This document shows, piece after piece, positions 8,576 to 18,070 of a DNA stretch of 64,000 nt. The first letter of the stretch is position 1, and each line of letters starts with the position of its first letter. Position numbers and translations under genes: made by a program. The notes below the pieces were generated by a model. The model saw only the letters and a program-made list of their open reading frames with translations. It was not told the origin of the DNA and made no database searches. Where the stretch lies: NCBI GenBank assembly GCA_040755055.1, contig JBFMBS010000002.1, forward strand, positions 62,001 through 126,000, given 5' to 3'. The DNA is from DYJK01 sp040755055. GTDB lineage: Bacteria > Bacteroidota > Ignavibacteria > Ignavibacteriales > Melioribacteraceae.

Positions 8576-9427
8576 ATGTCAAAAATTCTATTCAAGAAGC
8601 AGCTCTCCAAAGATGTTTATTTGATGAAACTCCACGCACCGTTAATTGCCGAAGAAAGATCAGCCGGCCAGTTTATAATTCTCCAGGTTGATGATGATTA
8701 TGGCGAAAGAATTCCACTAACAATCGCCGATGCCGACACAACCGAAGGAAGCATAACAATTATTTTCCAGGTAGTCGGCAAAAGTACACTCAAACTTTCC
8801 AGGTTGAATGTCAGTGACAATATTCCAACCTTAGTTGGTCCATTGGGAAAGCCGACCCATGTAGAAAATTTTGGAACGGTCGTCTGTGTCGGCGGAGGAA
8901 TTGGTGTTGCACCGCTCCATCCAATTGCACAAGCTTTGAAGAAAGCCGGCAATCATGTAATTACAATTATCGGTGCACGCACTAAAGATTTAATCATACT
9001 CGAAGACGAAATGAAATCCATTGCCGACGAATTTATTATTTGTACCGATGATGGTTCATACGGCAGAAAGGCTTTGGTTACCGAACCGCTAAAAGAAATA
9101 TGCGAACGTAATCCAAAACCGAATATGGTTATCGCAATCGGTCCGCCTATTATGATGAAGTTTTGTTCGGAGACTACAAGACCTTACGGAGTTTTTACAC
9201 AAGTTTCTTTAAACACAATTATGGTTGATGGAACCGGAATGTGCGGCGGATGCCGTGTTAATGTTGGCAAAGAAGTAAAATTTGTCTGCGTTGATGGTCC
9301 TGAGTTTGACGGGCACAAAGTTGACTTTGATAATATGATGGCACGATTGAATTCGTACAAAGAAATAGAAAAAGAATTACATACATGTTATTTAGAATCT
9401 CTTATACAGAGCAAGGAGTCAAAGTAA
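8576..9427 (+). CDS. nfnA: NfnA / SudB-like NADH-dependent ferredoxin:NADP+ oxidoreductase, alpha subunit
   Basis: A 283-residue ferredoxin-NADP+ reductase family protein: FAD-binding barrel about 1-95, NAD-binding fold from about 100 (GGGIGVAPL), and a C-terminal [2Fe-2S] site. Three cysteines (C223, C226, C238) and D218 sit where the Asp plus three-Cys ligation of the NfnA cluster is known. With NfnB it reversibly couples NADH and reduced ferredoxin to reduction of NADP+ by flavin-based electron bifurcation. The homologous SudB of sulfide dehydrogenase/ferredoxin:NADP oxidoreductase cannot be separated by sequence alone. The stop overlaps the nfnB start by one base (TAATG). AGGGA precedes the ATG. 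Confidence 0.88.
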   Translation: MSKILFKKQLSKDVYLMKLHAPLIAEERSAGQFIILQVDDDYGERIPLTIADADTTEGSITIIFQVVGKSTLKLSRLNVSDNIPTLVGPLGKPTHVENFGTVVCVGGGIGVAPLHPIAQALKKAGNHVITIIGARTKDLIILEDEMKSIADEFIICTDDGSYGRKALVTEPLKEICERNPKPNMVIAIGPPIMMKFCSETTRPYGVFTQVSLNTIMVDGTGMCGGCRVNVGKEVKFVCVDGPEFDGHKVDFDNMMARLNSYKEIEKELHTCYLESLIQSKESK

Positions 9428-10947
9428 TGGATCATAAAACACCGGAACAACTTGCAGAAGAAGCGAAACAATTAATTGTTGAATATATTTCCAAAATTGA
9501 TGATATGAAACCGAAGGAACGGACTCATATTCCGGCTCAAGAGATGCCCTCTCAAGATCCGCTCGAAAGAATTCATAACCTCGATGAAGTCGCACTTGGT
9601 TACACTATAGAGCAAGCTCGCATTGAAGCAATGCGATGTCTTCAATGCGTTAAAAAAAGTTGCGTTGATGACTGTCCGGTAAAAATTGATATACCAAGAT
9701 TTATCGATCACATCGCACACGAAAAATTTGAAGAAGCCGCTTATGTAATCAAAGAAGCAAGTTTATTACCGGCAATTTGTGGCAGAGTCTGTCCACAAGA
9801 AGTTCAGTGCCAGCAAAATTGTACTGTTGGTAAAGCACTGAAAGATGTTGATAAAGCTGTCGCAATCGGGCGGCTTGAAAGATTTATTGCCGATTGGGAA
9901 AGAGCAACCGGGAAAATATCTATACCCGAAGTAAAACCTGAAACCGGGAAAAAAGTTGCAGTTGTTGGCAGCGGTCCGGCCGGATTAGTGGTTGCTGCAG
10001 ATTGCAGACGTGAAGGACATCATGTAACAGTATTCGAAGCATTTCATAAACTTGGCGGTGTGCTGCGTTACGGAATTCCTGAATTCAGATTGCCGAATGA
10101 TATTATTGATAAAGAGATTGAAACATTATCTGCTATGGGAGTTGAATTCAAAACTAATTTTGTTGTCGGCAAAACAAGAAAACTAATGGACCTGATGAAT
10201 AAAGACGGATACAACGCAATATTTGTCGGCACCGGCGCCGGTCTTCCTTTATTCATGAATATTGAAGGTGAAAACTTAGTAGGTGTATTTTCTGCCAATG
10301 AATATTTAACACGTGCAAACTTGATGCGTGCGTTCGAAAAAGGGAAAGCAGACACGCCAATCTACCCATCTAAAAATGTAGCAGTACTTGGCGGCGGTAA
10401 CGTTGCAATGGATTCTGCACGTATGGCAAAACGGCTCGGCGCTGAAAATGTTTACGTTGTTTACCGTAGGACCGAAGTTGAAATGCCGGCACGTAAAGAA
10501 GAAGTTGCCCATGCAAAAGAAGAAGGTATTGAATTTTACTTTTTACAAAATGCTAAAAGAATTTTGGGTGATGAAAAAGGGAAAGTGCGCGCAATGGAAT
10601 GTCTGCGTTACGAATTGGGAGAGCCGGATAATTCAGGGAGACGCCGCCCGGTTGTAATCCCCAACAGTGAATTTATTTTAGAGGTGGATACCGTAATAGT
10701 CGCTATTGGCAATAGCAGCAATCCCCTGATCAGTCAAACTACCCCTGAAATCAAAGTGAATAAATGGGGAAACATCCTAGTTGATGATACACAAAAAACA
10801 TCTGCAGATAAAATCTTCGCCGGTGGCGATATTGTCCTGGGGGCGGCAACTGTAATTCTTGCAATGGGCGAAGGAAGACGCGCCGCCGCTGCAATCAATA
10901 AAATGTTGTCGGAAGAGATTGAAAAGGAGAAAGCCCTTTTGAATTGA
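9427..10947 (+). CDS. nfnB: NfnB / SudA-like NADPH-binding subunit (GltD family)
   Basis: A 506-residue GltA/GltD-family flavoprotein, the NADPH-binding and bifurcating partner of NfnA. Two [4Fe-4S] clusters are predicted from C71, C74, C79, C83 and from C118, C122, C128, C132. The FAD motif GSGPAG is at 181-186, a second dinucleotide fold has LGGGNVAMDSAR, and FAGGD is near the C-terminus. I chose the ATG at 9427 over an upstream in-frame ATG at 9385 because AAGGAG precedes it and it is coupled to the nfnA stop. An N-terminal extension of roughly 40 residues precedes the cluster domain, longer than I expect for the family. The gene ends 10 bases from the convergent GH13 gene. Confidence 0.88.
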   Translation: MDHKTPEQLAEEAKQLIVEYISKIDDMKPKERTHIPAQEMPSQDPLERIHNLDEVALGYTIEQARIEAMRCLQCVKKSCVDDCPVKIDIPRFIDHIAHEKFEEAAYVIKEASLLPAICGRVCPQEVQCQQNCTVGKALKDVDKAVAIGRLERFIADWERATGKISIPEVKPETGKKVAVVGSGPAGLVVAADCRREGHHVTVFEAFHKLGGVLRYGIPEFRLPNDIIDKEIETLSAMGVEFKTNFVVGKTRKLMDLMNKDGYNAIFVGTGAGLPLFMNIEGENLVGVFSANEYLTRANLMRAFEKGKADTPIYPSKNVAVLGGGNVAMDSARMAKRLGAENVYVVYRRTEVEMPARKEEVAHAKEEGIEFYFLQNAKRILGDEKGKVRAMECLRYELGEPDNSGRRRPVVIPNSEFILEVDTVIVAIGNSSNPLISQTTPEIKVNKWGNILVDDTQKTSADKIFAGGDIVLGAATVILAMGEGRRAAAAINKMLSEEIEKEKALLN

Positions 10948-10957
10948 TAAAATCTGG

Positions 10958-13900
10958 TTAATTGTTGTTTAATTTATCTATAAAATTTTCGTATCTATAC
11001 CCTGATTCATCCGATAATCTCTTTACTTTGCGATACTTTTCAAATGAGTCTTTTATAAACACAATTTTTTCCGTTGAGTGTTTATCACCTTCCAGTTTAT
11101 TATTTGGTCCATCAATTTTGTAAATCAAGTAAAGAGAAAATAACCAGTTTAACAGTTCCTCAAAGTTTTCTTTGCTGTAATAAATAATTCCTTCGTATTC
11201 ATTTACACCTATAAAATTCTTGATTACCGGTTTTTCAAGAATAGCAACCAACTTGCCATAACTCACTTGTTTCGTTCGCAAATCTTTTTCAACAGTACTA
11301 TCAAAAATATCGTCGGTTATTTTAGATGTTTCCCGTAAACAATTCAAAAGTAATAATTCATTGTAAACTTCTGCATCCCCTCTGCCTAACCTTCTTAAAA
11401 TATTTCTAATTGGTGTGTCGAGCAGCAGCTCATCTATAGAATCATTTCGTATGGCCATCCCTTCAATGCCCGAAATAATCAGCCACATTATAAAAAGAAC
11501 TGAATTTTCGTTGTAATTCGTATCAGCACTTGTAACTATAGCTTTATGAAGTTCATGATGCAGCCGATTATTATCTACCTGGAAATCCTTCTCTAAAATG
11601 TTATTTAATTTTTTAACAGTAATAATCCGGTTGTCAAATCGATTTAATATTTCTTTAGAACCATTGTCAAAGCCGAAATGATTATTAACATTTTTTAATA
11701 ATCGGCGAAACTTTTTATCAATGAATATTGCTTTATCTTCTTTCCTTTTCTTTTCATCGCCATCAAGAACACATGTTTTGATAAATCCTTCGAGGGATTC
11801 TTCATCAAACATCTGTTCAAATGCCGAATGCACCGGTTCAAGTTTCATTTCAGTTAAAGCTCTCGAAATACTTGGTACGCCTCTACCTTGTAATTTTTTG
11901 ATCAACTTTTCATAATCGCCCTCATCATCATAAACTTCCCTGAAATCGAGATAGACTAAATATTTAAAAGCATTCAATTCAATATGAAATCCGTTACGAG
12001 CAAAATCTTTTCCCGATTTCAAATATTCAAGATTTGAAACATGTTCTCTAAAAACATAATAATGATTGGGCGATGAATTTATTGATAGTGCTTCAGCAAG
12101 TGTAACAGTCTTCGGTTCTTTATTAATCAACTTTAAAGATGATCTGAAAATCTTGCCGCTTGTATATTGATATTTATTGTTATAAAATATTAATGCTCTT
12201 TCACCAAATTCTCCGTTTGTGTATGCAAAAACATTTTCATTAGTGCTGCCGAGATCATCAATAAAATCGAACAGCCAAAAATTTGTAACATTGCTGAAAA
12301 GATATCTTCTTTTAGCAAGTGGAAAAATCTCTCTCACGTGGCGGTCAACAAGCCATTGATTCTGTATTTCATGATAATATGCACGCTGGTATTCCATCCC
12401 ATACTTTTCAGTGTAACCTTCTATTTGTCCGTGCGCGAACATCGGAAGTCCGGGCAGAGTTACCATTAATGTGCAAACTCCAAAATATTTATCATCAGTA
12501 CCAAATTGCTTAATCGCAGTCTCTTCATCCGGATTGCTCATAAAATTTACGTAACGTTTTAATATTTCCGGTTCGAACTCAAGTGTATTAGATATTAGAT
12601 CGCGATACTTTGCATTCTCTTCCTTCATCATCATATGCATGAATGCTGAATTATAAACACGATGCATACCAAGAGTGCGAACGAAGTACCCTTCCATCAG
12701 CCAGAACGCCTCGGCAAGCAGAAGTGTTTCCGGCATTTCGGCATTTATTCTATCGACCACTTCTCGCCAAAATTCTTTTGGGAATAATTGATCGAACTCA
12801 TTTTGACTCATTGCACAATCTGCACGTGATGGAATGTCGCCGCCTCTACCCGGAGCCGGATACCACAAACGCGAAAAATGTTTTTTGGCAAGCGTCATTG
12901 CAGCATCAAAACGGATGATAGAAAACTTGCGTGCAACTTCAAATATTTTTTGTATCACCGCTTCACGCACATCGGCACGAATCATATTCAACTGAGCAGT
13001 ATCATTCCACGGCATGTTGGTTCCATCGTTACCGTGATAAATGTAACGTGTTTCGCCGGTACGATTATCAATTCTCTGGAAGACAACAGCAGCATCACTT
13101 CTACTCCAATAACCATCCTCAATCCTTAACGCAACGGAAGGATCATCGGAAAGATCAGTACCGGTAAACCGATAATTTGGAAACGGAGGGTAAGGGGACT
13201 GAATGAAATAATCGGGATGTTCAACCACCCACTTTGAAAAAATTCCGGTATGATTCGGTACCATATCGCTCGCAAGACGAATACCTCTTTTGCGTGCCCG
13301 CTCATTCAAATTATTGTAAGCATATTCACCTCCAAGATCCCAGGCAATTTGATAGTCATATAATGAATATGCAGAGGCAACTGCATCAATGTTGCCTAAT
13401 ATGTGCTTTATTTTTTTTGATGCGTTACTCCGTTCCCAAATCCCGATAAGCCACAAACCATTAATACCATGTTGTGCAAGTTGATCTAATTCTTCGTCGG
13501 GAATTTGGTCCAATGTTTTAATATGGCGCTGATATTTTTTTGATAATTGATCAAGCCATACATAAGAATTTTTAGCTATCATTATTACATTCGGCATCCA
13601 ATCAATGTCGCGTGTAAAATTTTCTGGTTCATCGTAATCTTTCCACGAATCGAGTGCATACTTATAACCAGATTTACCAAGAGTTAGAAGTTCGGAGTCA
13701 CTAATTTGTCCTTTGTATTGAGGAGCGAACATAGGCGCTCCGCCGCCGCCAAAATGTAATATGGTATAATCTTCTTTTATTAAGTCTTTACTGCTTAAAA
13801 TTCTAGTTAGGAATTTTTCATCGAGAAGTATTCCCCACTTTTCGCGGATAAATTCTAATTGAGCTTCAATGTTATCAGGATTTTGCAGAATCGGAGTTTT

Positions 13901-14578
13901 GAAGAATGTCAGCAAGTCCTGGTTCTCGGGTCCAAATGTTTTTTCATTTTTGAAAAAATCTTCTAATGCTGAAATCGATTTGCCGAAAATTTCTTTTTCA
14001 CTTAAATAATTTTGATCGAATAACTCCAAAATATTTTTGTTAGCCGGGTTGATATTTGCGATAGCAAGCAGCATCATCTCTTCAAGTGTAATTTCTACAT
14101 TTGAGCGGTCCGCCGTATATGAATTCAAATAATCGAATGAACTTACCTTTCCTCTGTAAATTTCCATCGGCGGAAAAATAGAAATAAAATCAAATAGCAA
14201 TTTTCGTGTGTTGTCTTCGCCAATATTTGTGTTCAAATAATTTAGTGCTTTAGTTACAACGCCGGGATTAACTTGTATTTCATACAATCTAAAAAGGTAA
14301 TGATAAATTTCGTCCAGCAAACCGGCAGCATTTACCTCGCCTACTTTAACATTATTTTCCGGCGGACGGACATCATTTATATTCTTAACAAAAATTCTCA
14401 CTGCCTGGTTATTAATAAACACAACATTCCCGTTGATGGAGAAAAGAGTCTCATCAACATCATACTTTTTTCTAATCTCTCTGGCAATCTGAAAGTTGAA
14501 TGTGGAAAATTTTTGAATTTTAGCAAGACCATCTTCATAAAAGATTGAATTAATACGGTATAATCTTTTTTTCATCAT
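10958..14578 (-). CDS. Large GH13 alpha-amylase family protein, cytoplasmic
   Basis: A protein of about 1,206 residues with a GH13 catalytic barrel in the middle. The conserved regions are visible: DMVPNH (I), RFDAAMTLAKKH with the nucleophile Asp (II), LLAEAFW with the acid/base Glu (III), and SNPDEETA (IV). In region IV the usual NHD reads NPD, so the transition-state Asp is kept but the His before it is Pro. About 330 residues before the barrel and a long C-terminal part are unassigned. There is no signal peptide, so it probably acts on intracellular alpha-glucan such as glycogen or trehalose/maltose-type substrates. The start is uncertain: a double ATG at 14578/14575 is favoured over a start at 14629. 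It is divergent from mutS. Specificity cannot be told from sequence. Confidence 0.75.
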   Translation of the reverse strand: MMKKRLYRINSIFYEDGLAKIQKFSTFNFQIAREIRKKYDVDETLFSINGNVVFINNQAVRIFVKNINDVRPPENNVKVGEVNAAGLLDEIYHYLFRLYEIQVNPGVVTKALNYLNTNIGEDNTRKLLFDFISIFPPMEIYRGKVSSFDYLNSYTADRSNVEITLEEMMLLAIANINPANKNILELFDQNYLSEKEIFGKSISALEDFFKNEKTFGPENQDLLTFFKTPILQNPDNIEAQLEFIREKWGILLDEKFLTRILSSKDLIKEDYTILHFGGGGAPMFAPQYKGQISDSELLTLGKSGYKYALDSWKDYDEPENFTRDIDWMPNVIMIAKNSYVWLDQLSKKYQRHIKTLDQIPDEELDQLAQHGINGLWLIGIWERSNASKKIKHILGNIDAVASAYSLYDYQIAWDLGGEYAYNNLNERARKRGIRLASDMVPNHTGIFSKWVVEHPDYFIQSPYPPFPNYRFTGTDLSDDPSVALRIEDGYWSRSDAAVVFQRIDNRTGETRYIYHGNDGTNMPWNDTAQLNMIRADVREAVIQKIFEVARKFSIIRFDAAMTLAKKHFSRLWYPAPGRGGDIPSRADCAMSQNEFDQLFPKEFWREVVDRINAEMPETLLLAEAFWLMEGYFVRTLGMHRVYNSAFMHMMMKEENAKYRDLISNTLEFEPEILKRYVNFMSNPDEETAIKQFGTDDKYFGVCTLMVTLPGLPMFAHGQIEGYTEKYGMEYQRAYYHEIQNQWLVDRHVREIFPLAKRRYLFSNVTNFWLFDFIDDLGSTNENVFAYTNGEFGERALIFYNNKYQYTSGKIFRSSLKLINKEPKTVTLAEALSINSSPNHYYVFREHVSNLEYLKSGKDFARNGFHIELNAFKYLVYLDFREVYDDEGDYEKLIKKLQGRGVPSISRALTEMKLEPVHSAFEQMFDEESLEGFIKTCVLDGDEKKRKEDKAIFIDKKFRRLLKNVNNHFGFDNGSKEILNRFDNRIITVKKLNNILEKDFQVDNNRLHHELHKAIVTSADTNYNENSVLFIMWLIISGIEGMAIRNDSIDELLLDTPIRNILRRLGRGDAEVYNELLLLNCLRETSKITDDIFDSTVEKDLRTKQVSYGKLVAILEKPVIKNFIGVNEYEGIIYYSKENFEELLNWLFSLYLIYKIDGPNNKLEGDKHSTEKIVFIKDSFEKYRKVKRLSDESGYRYENFIDKLNNN

Positions 14579-14756
14579 TACACTTTTCTTGTTCGTTATG
14601 ATGTGCAATATAAATAAATAGGTAATCACCTTAAATTAATTAGTTCTTATATAAAGATGGTGTATCTATCATAAAAAGATGGTTGATAATAAAACCACAA
14701 ATTGTTATTCGTTCGTCATTCTCGTATATTTTTAGCCCAAAATTCAAAAATTTGCA

Positions 14757-17369
14757 ATGGCACCAACACCACTAATGGCCCAGTATGCAAGGATTAAAGA
14801 GAATTACCCGGACACAATTCTACTTTTCCGGATGGGTGATTTCTTTGAGACCTTTGAAGACGATGCAAAAATAGCTTCCAAGGTTTTGGGCATTACCTTA
14901 ACCAAACGTGCTAATGGTGCTGCTGAAGATGTACCCCTTGCCGGTTTTCCACATCATGCCATTGATACCTATTTACCGAAATTAGTACGTGCCGGTTACC
15001 GGGTTGCTGTATGCGAACAGCTTGAGGACCCGAAATTTGCCAAAGGTATAGTCAAACGTGATGTGATCGAAGTTGTTACTCCAGGAGTAGCTTTTTCGGA
15101 TAAGCTTCTCGATCACAAAAAGAATAATTATCTACTCTCAATTTTTCTTGATGAGGATATTGCCGGAATTTCCTTTTGCGATATTTCAACCGGTGAGTTT
15201 CAAACATTTGAATTGAATAGAAATGAATTACCGCAACAGCTTGGTTCAATTAATCCTTCCGAGGTTTTAATTCCCAAAAAATTTAAGAATGAATTAGAAC
15301 CGTTGATACAAAAAGCTATTCCCGGTACACGCATAACTAAAATTGACGATTGGATTTTCAATTTAGATTTTGCTTCCGAACTTTTAATGAATCATTTCAA
15401 CACAAAAACTCTTAAAGGATTTGGAATAGAAAATCTACAATCTGCAATTTGTTCTGCCGGAGCCGCGCTTAATTATCTAAGAGAAACTCAAAAAGCTAAT
15501 CTGCCCCATATAAATAAAATTTCAAGATATAATCCTTCAGATTATATGCTTCTCGATTTTTCTACCAAGAGAAATCTGGAAATCACTTTTACAATGAATG
15601 AAGGTGAACGTGAAGGTTCTTTGATTTCAATACTTGATAGAACCGAGACACCGATGGGCGGAAGGATGCTGAAAAAGTGGATTACTTCCCCACTAAAAAA
15701 ATTAGAACCAATATTAAAACGCCAGGAATGTGTTGAAGAATTTTTTAAAAACAAAACTCTCCGGAAGAACCTTAAAAACGAACTTAAAGAAATCGGCGAT
15801 TTAGAACGATTAACATCGAAAGTCTGCACCGGTAGAATAAATCCGCGTGAACTATTAAACTTAAAATCATCGCTAAAAAAAATTCCGCTCATCAAACAAT
15901 TGTTGGATTTAAGTTCGGTTGAAACATTAGTTGCAATAAATCAGCGATTGAAGAATCTTGAATCGCTAATAGAAAAAATTGAATTGGCAATTTCCGATGA
16001 TCCTCCGCTTGCTATAGCAGATGGTGGTGTTATACGTGAAGGATTTAATTCCGAGCTTGATGAAATACGGTCATTATCAAAGAATGCTAAAGAGTGGATT
16101 TCTAATTTACAACGAACCGAACGTGAGCGGACAAAAATTTCATCCCTTAAAGTTAGTTACAATAAAGTCTTTGGTTATTATATAGATATAAGCCACGCAA
16201 ACAAAGATAAAGTGCCCGAAAATTATATTCGTAAGCAAACACTCGTAAACAGCGAACGATATATTACTCCTGAACTTAAAGAGTACGAAGACAGAATATT
16301 AAACGCCGAGGAGAATATTGCAAAACTTGAATTGCAATTGTTCGATCAGGTAAGACAAGCAGTAGCAACTGAAGCAACAGCGATTCAAGAGAACGCGCAA
16401 CTAATTGCAATGCTCGATTGTTATCAATCATTATCTGATTGTGCAGATGAATATAAGTATGTAAAACCCACTCTTGATAATTCAAACGAAATAAATATCA
16501 TTGATGGAAGGCATCCGGTAGTTGAACGAATTCTGCCTCCCGGAGAAAAATTTACTCCGAATAGCTGCAAACTATCATCGGACGAAGAACAAATTATAAT
16601 ATTAACCGGACCAAATATGGCCGGTAAATCGGTATATCTGCGCCAGGTTGGGTTGATTGTTCTGCTCGCTCAAATCGGATCGTTCGTTCCGGCTAAAGAT
16701 GCCAAGATTGGATTGGTTGATAGAATCTTTACACGTGTTGGTGCAAGCGATAATATTTCAGCCGGTGAATCTACCTTTCTTGTTGAGATGCAAGAAGCTG
16801 CCAACATATTGAATAATGCTACAAGCAACAGTTTAATCCTTCTTGATGAAATTGGAAGAGGCACAAGTACATTCGATGGCATTTCCATCGCCTGGTCCAT
16901 AACAGAATATTTGCATGATAACCCGAACTTAAACGCCAAAACTTTATTCGCAACTCACTATCATGAACTGAACGAAATGGCAGAACTTTTTCCCCGGATA
17001 AAAAATTTCAAAGTAGAAGTCCGTGAATATGGCGACAAAGTAATTTTTCTTCACAAAGTTACGCCGGGCGGAGCCGATCACAGTTATGGAATTCAAGTTG
17101 CACAGATGGCGGGACTTCCTCAATTTGTAACAAGCCGTGCTAAAGAAGTTCTTACAAATCTTGAAAGCAAGGAATTGACACCATATGAAGTAAAGAAAGC
17201 TAAATTAGCTAAGCTTAAAAACCATGATGAGCTGCAAATTAGTATGTTCGAAATAAAAGATGACTCGTTAAGACAAGAAATATCCGATATTGCCATTAAT
17301 GAGCTGACACCGCTTGAAGCATTAAATAAATTGAACCAGTTGAAAAAGAAAATAGATGAGAAACCATGA
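14757..17369 (+). CDS. mutS: DNA mismatch repair protein MutS
   Basis: A full-length 870-residue MutS1. The mismatch-binding N-terminus has the FRMGDFFETFEDDA motif containing the Phe-x-Glu that wedges into mismatched DNA. The lever and clamp regions follow. The C-terminal ATPase has GPNMAGKS (Walker A), a LLDEIGRGTSTFDG Walker B/signature region, and the ATHYHEL motif. It acts with MutL, which is not in this window. The ATG at 14757 fits the family's usual N-terminus but has no obvious Shine-Dalgarno. The stop overlaps the next start in an ATGA, so the DUF1684 gene is probably coupled to it. Confidence 0.97.
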   Translation: MAPTPLMAQYARIKENYPDTILLFRMGDFFETFEDDAKIASKVLGITLTKRANGAAEDVPLAGFPHHAIDTYLPKLVRAGYRVAVCEQLEDPKFAKGIVKRDVIEVVTPGVAFSDKLLDHKKNNYLLSIFLDEDIAGISFCDISTGEFQTFELNRNELPQQLGSINPSEVLIPKKFKNELEPLIQKAIPGTRITKIDDWIFNLDFASELLMNHFNTKTLKGFGIENLQSAICSAGAALNYLRETQKANLPHINKISRYNPSDYMLLDFSTKRNLEITFTMNEGEREGSLISILDRTETPMGGRMLKKWITSPLKKLEPILKRQECVEEFFKNKTLRKNLKNELKEIGDLERLTSKVCTGRINPRELLNLKSSLKKIPLIKQLLDLSSVETLVAINQRLKNLESLIEKIELAISDDPPLAIADGGVIREGFNSELDEIRSLSKNAKEWISNLQRTERERTKISSLKVSYNKVFGYYIDISHANKDKVPENYIRKQTLVNSERYITPELKEYEDRILNAEENIAKLELQLFDQVRQAVATEATAIQENAQLIAMLDCYQSLSDCADEYKYVKPTLDNSNEINIIDGRHPVVERILPPGEKFTPNSCKLSSDEEQIIILTGPNMAGKSVYLRQVGLIVLLAQIGSFVPAKDAKIGLVDRIFTRVGASDNISAGESTFLVEMQEAANILNNATSNSLILLDEIGRGTSTFDGISIAWSITEYLHDNPNLNAKTLFATHYHELNEMAELFPRIKNFKVEVREYGDKVIFLHKVTPGGADHSYGIQVAQMAGLPQFVTSRAKEVLTNLESKELTPYEVKKAKLAKLKNHDELQISMFEIKDDSLRQEISDIAINELTPLEALNKLNQLKKKIDEKP

Positions 17370-18055
17370 ACAAAAAAAATTGTAATCTGATTAAAACAGA
17401 TTTATCCGCCAACATCCGTCTTATCAGTGCTTGCCCGTTATTTTTTAGACGGGTCATCCGCGTTCTATTTCTTGCTGTTCTTCTTTACGGATGCAGCAAT
17501 GATTATTCGCCGGAACAAAAAGTTTACATAGCAGAAATAGAAAGTATCAGGAAAGAGAAAAATGATTGGATGAGAGACAATCCGGATTCACCATTCAATT
17601 ACAAAGGCAAGGTTGCATTCCATGAACTAAATTATTTTGACGTCGATCCTGAATTCCTTTTTAAAAGCAAACTTTATGAATATGAACTGAAAGACACAAT
17701 TACAATTTTCGGCACGAAGGGTGAACTGAGAAGCACCGTAAGATTCGGATATGTTAAATTCAATTATAAAGGTACTGAGTATAAAATAAATGTTTATGAA
17801 GGAAGAGTAAGTGAAAATGAAGTACATTATTCAATCTGGTTTACCGATGAAACGACAAACAAAGAATCATACGGTGTAGGCAGATATATTAATTTTGAAA
17901 AGAATGCTGATCCAAATTTTATTTATGATATTGATTTTAACTTAGCATATAACCCGTACTGTGCTTATTCTCCAAATTATTCGTGTGCAATTCCAACAAA
18001 AGATGATAACATAAAATTGGCAATTAATGCCGGCGAAAAAAAGTTTCATAATTAA
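17366..18055 (+). CDS. DUF1684 lipoprotein with repeat-derived signal region
   Basis: A 229-residue protein whose C-terminal half shows the DUF1684 pattern, ending with NPYCAYSPNYSCAIPTKDDN and AINAGEK. The biochemical role of DUF1684 is not known to me. A basic stretch and hydrophobic segment end in the lipobox LLYGC at C43, so it is probably exported and lipidated. The region before the lipobox is long for a signal peptide. Codons 30-35 fall in a 17-base repeat (17453-17469), so the N-terminus seems partly built from an inserted repeat element. The ATG overlaps the mutS stop; I see no better downstream start. The next gene, aroF, begins 15 bases downstream. Confidence 0.8.
   Translation: MNKKNCNLIKTDLSANIRLISACPLFFRRVIRVLFLAVLLYGCSNDYSPEQKVYIAEIESIRKEKNDWMRDNPDSPFNYKGKVAFHELNYFDVDPEFLFKSKLYEYELKDTITIFGTKGELRSTVRFGYVKFNYKGTEYKINVYEGRVSENEVHYSIWFTDETTNKESYGVGRYINFEKNADPNFIYDIDFNLAYNPYCAYSPNYSCAIPTKDDNIKLAINAGEKKFHN
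17434..17469 (+). repeat. Hairpin plus conserved 17-base tail, copy 1
   Basis: A small hairpin (CCCGT at 17434-17438 with ACGGG at 17449-17453) runs into GTCATCCGCGTTCTATT at 17453-17469. The same 17 bases occur at 62306-62322, again after a different hairpin. Here the element lies within the coding region of the DUF1684 lipoprotein. Confidence 0.6.
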
Positions 18056-18070
18056 TTATTGGAGTAACAA

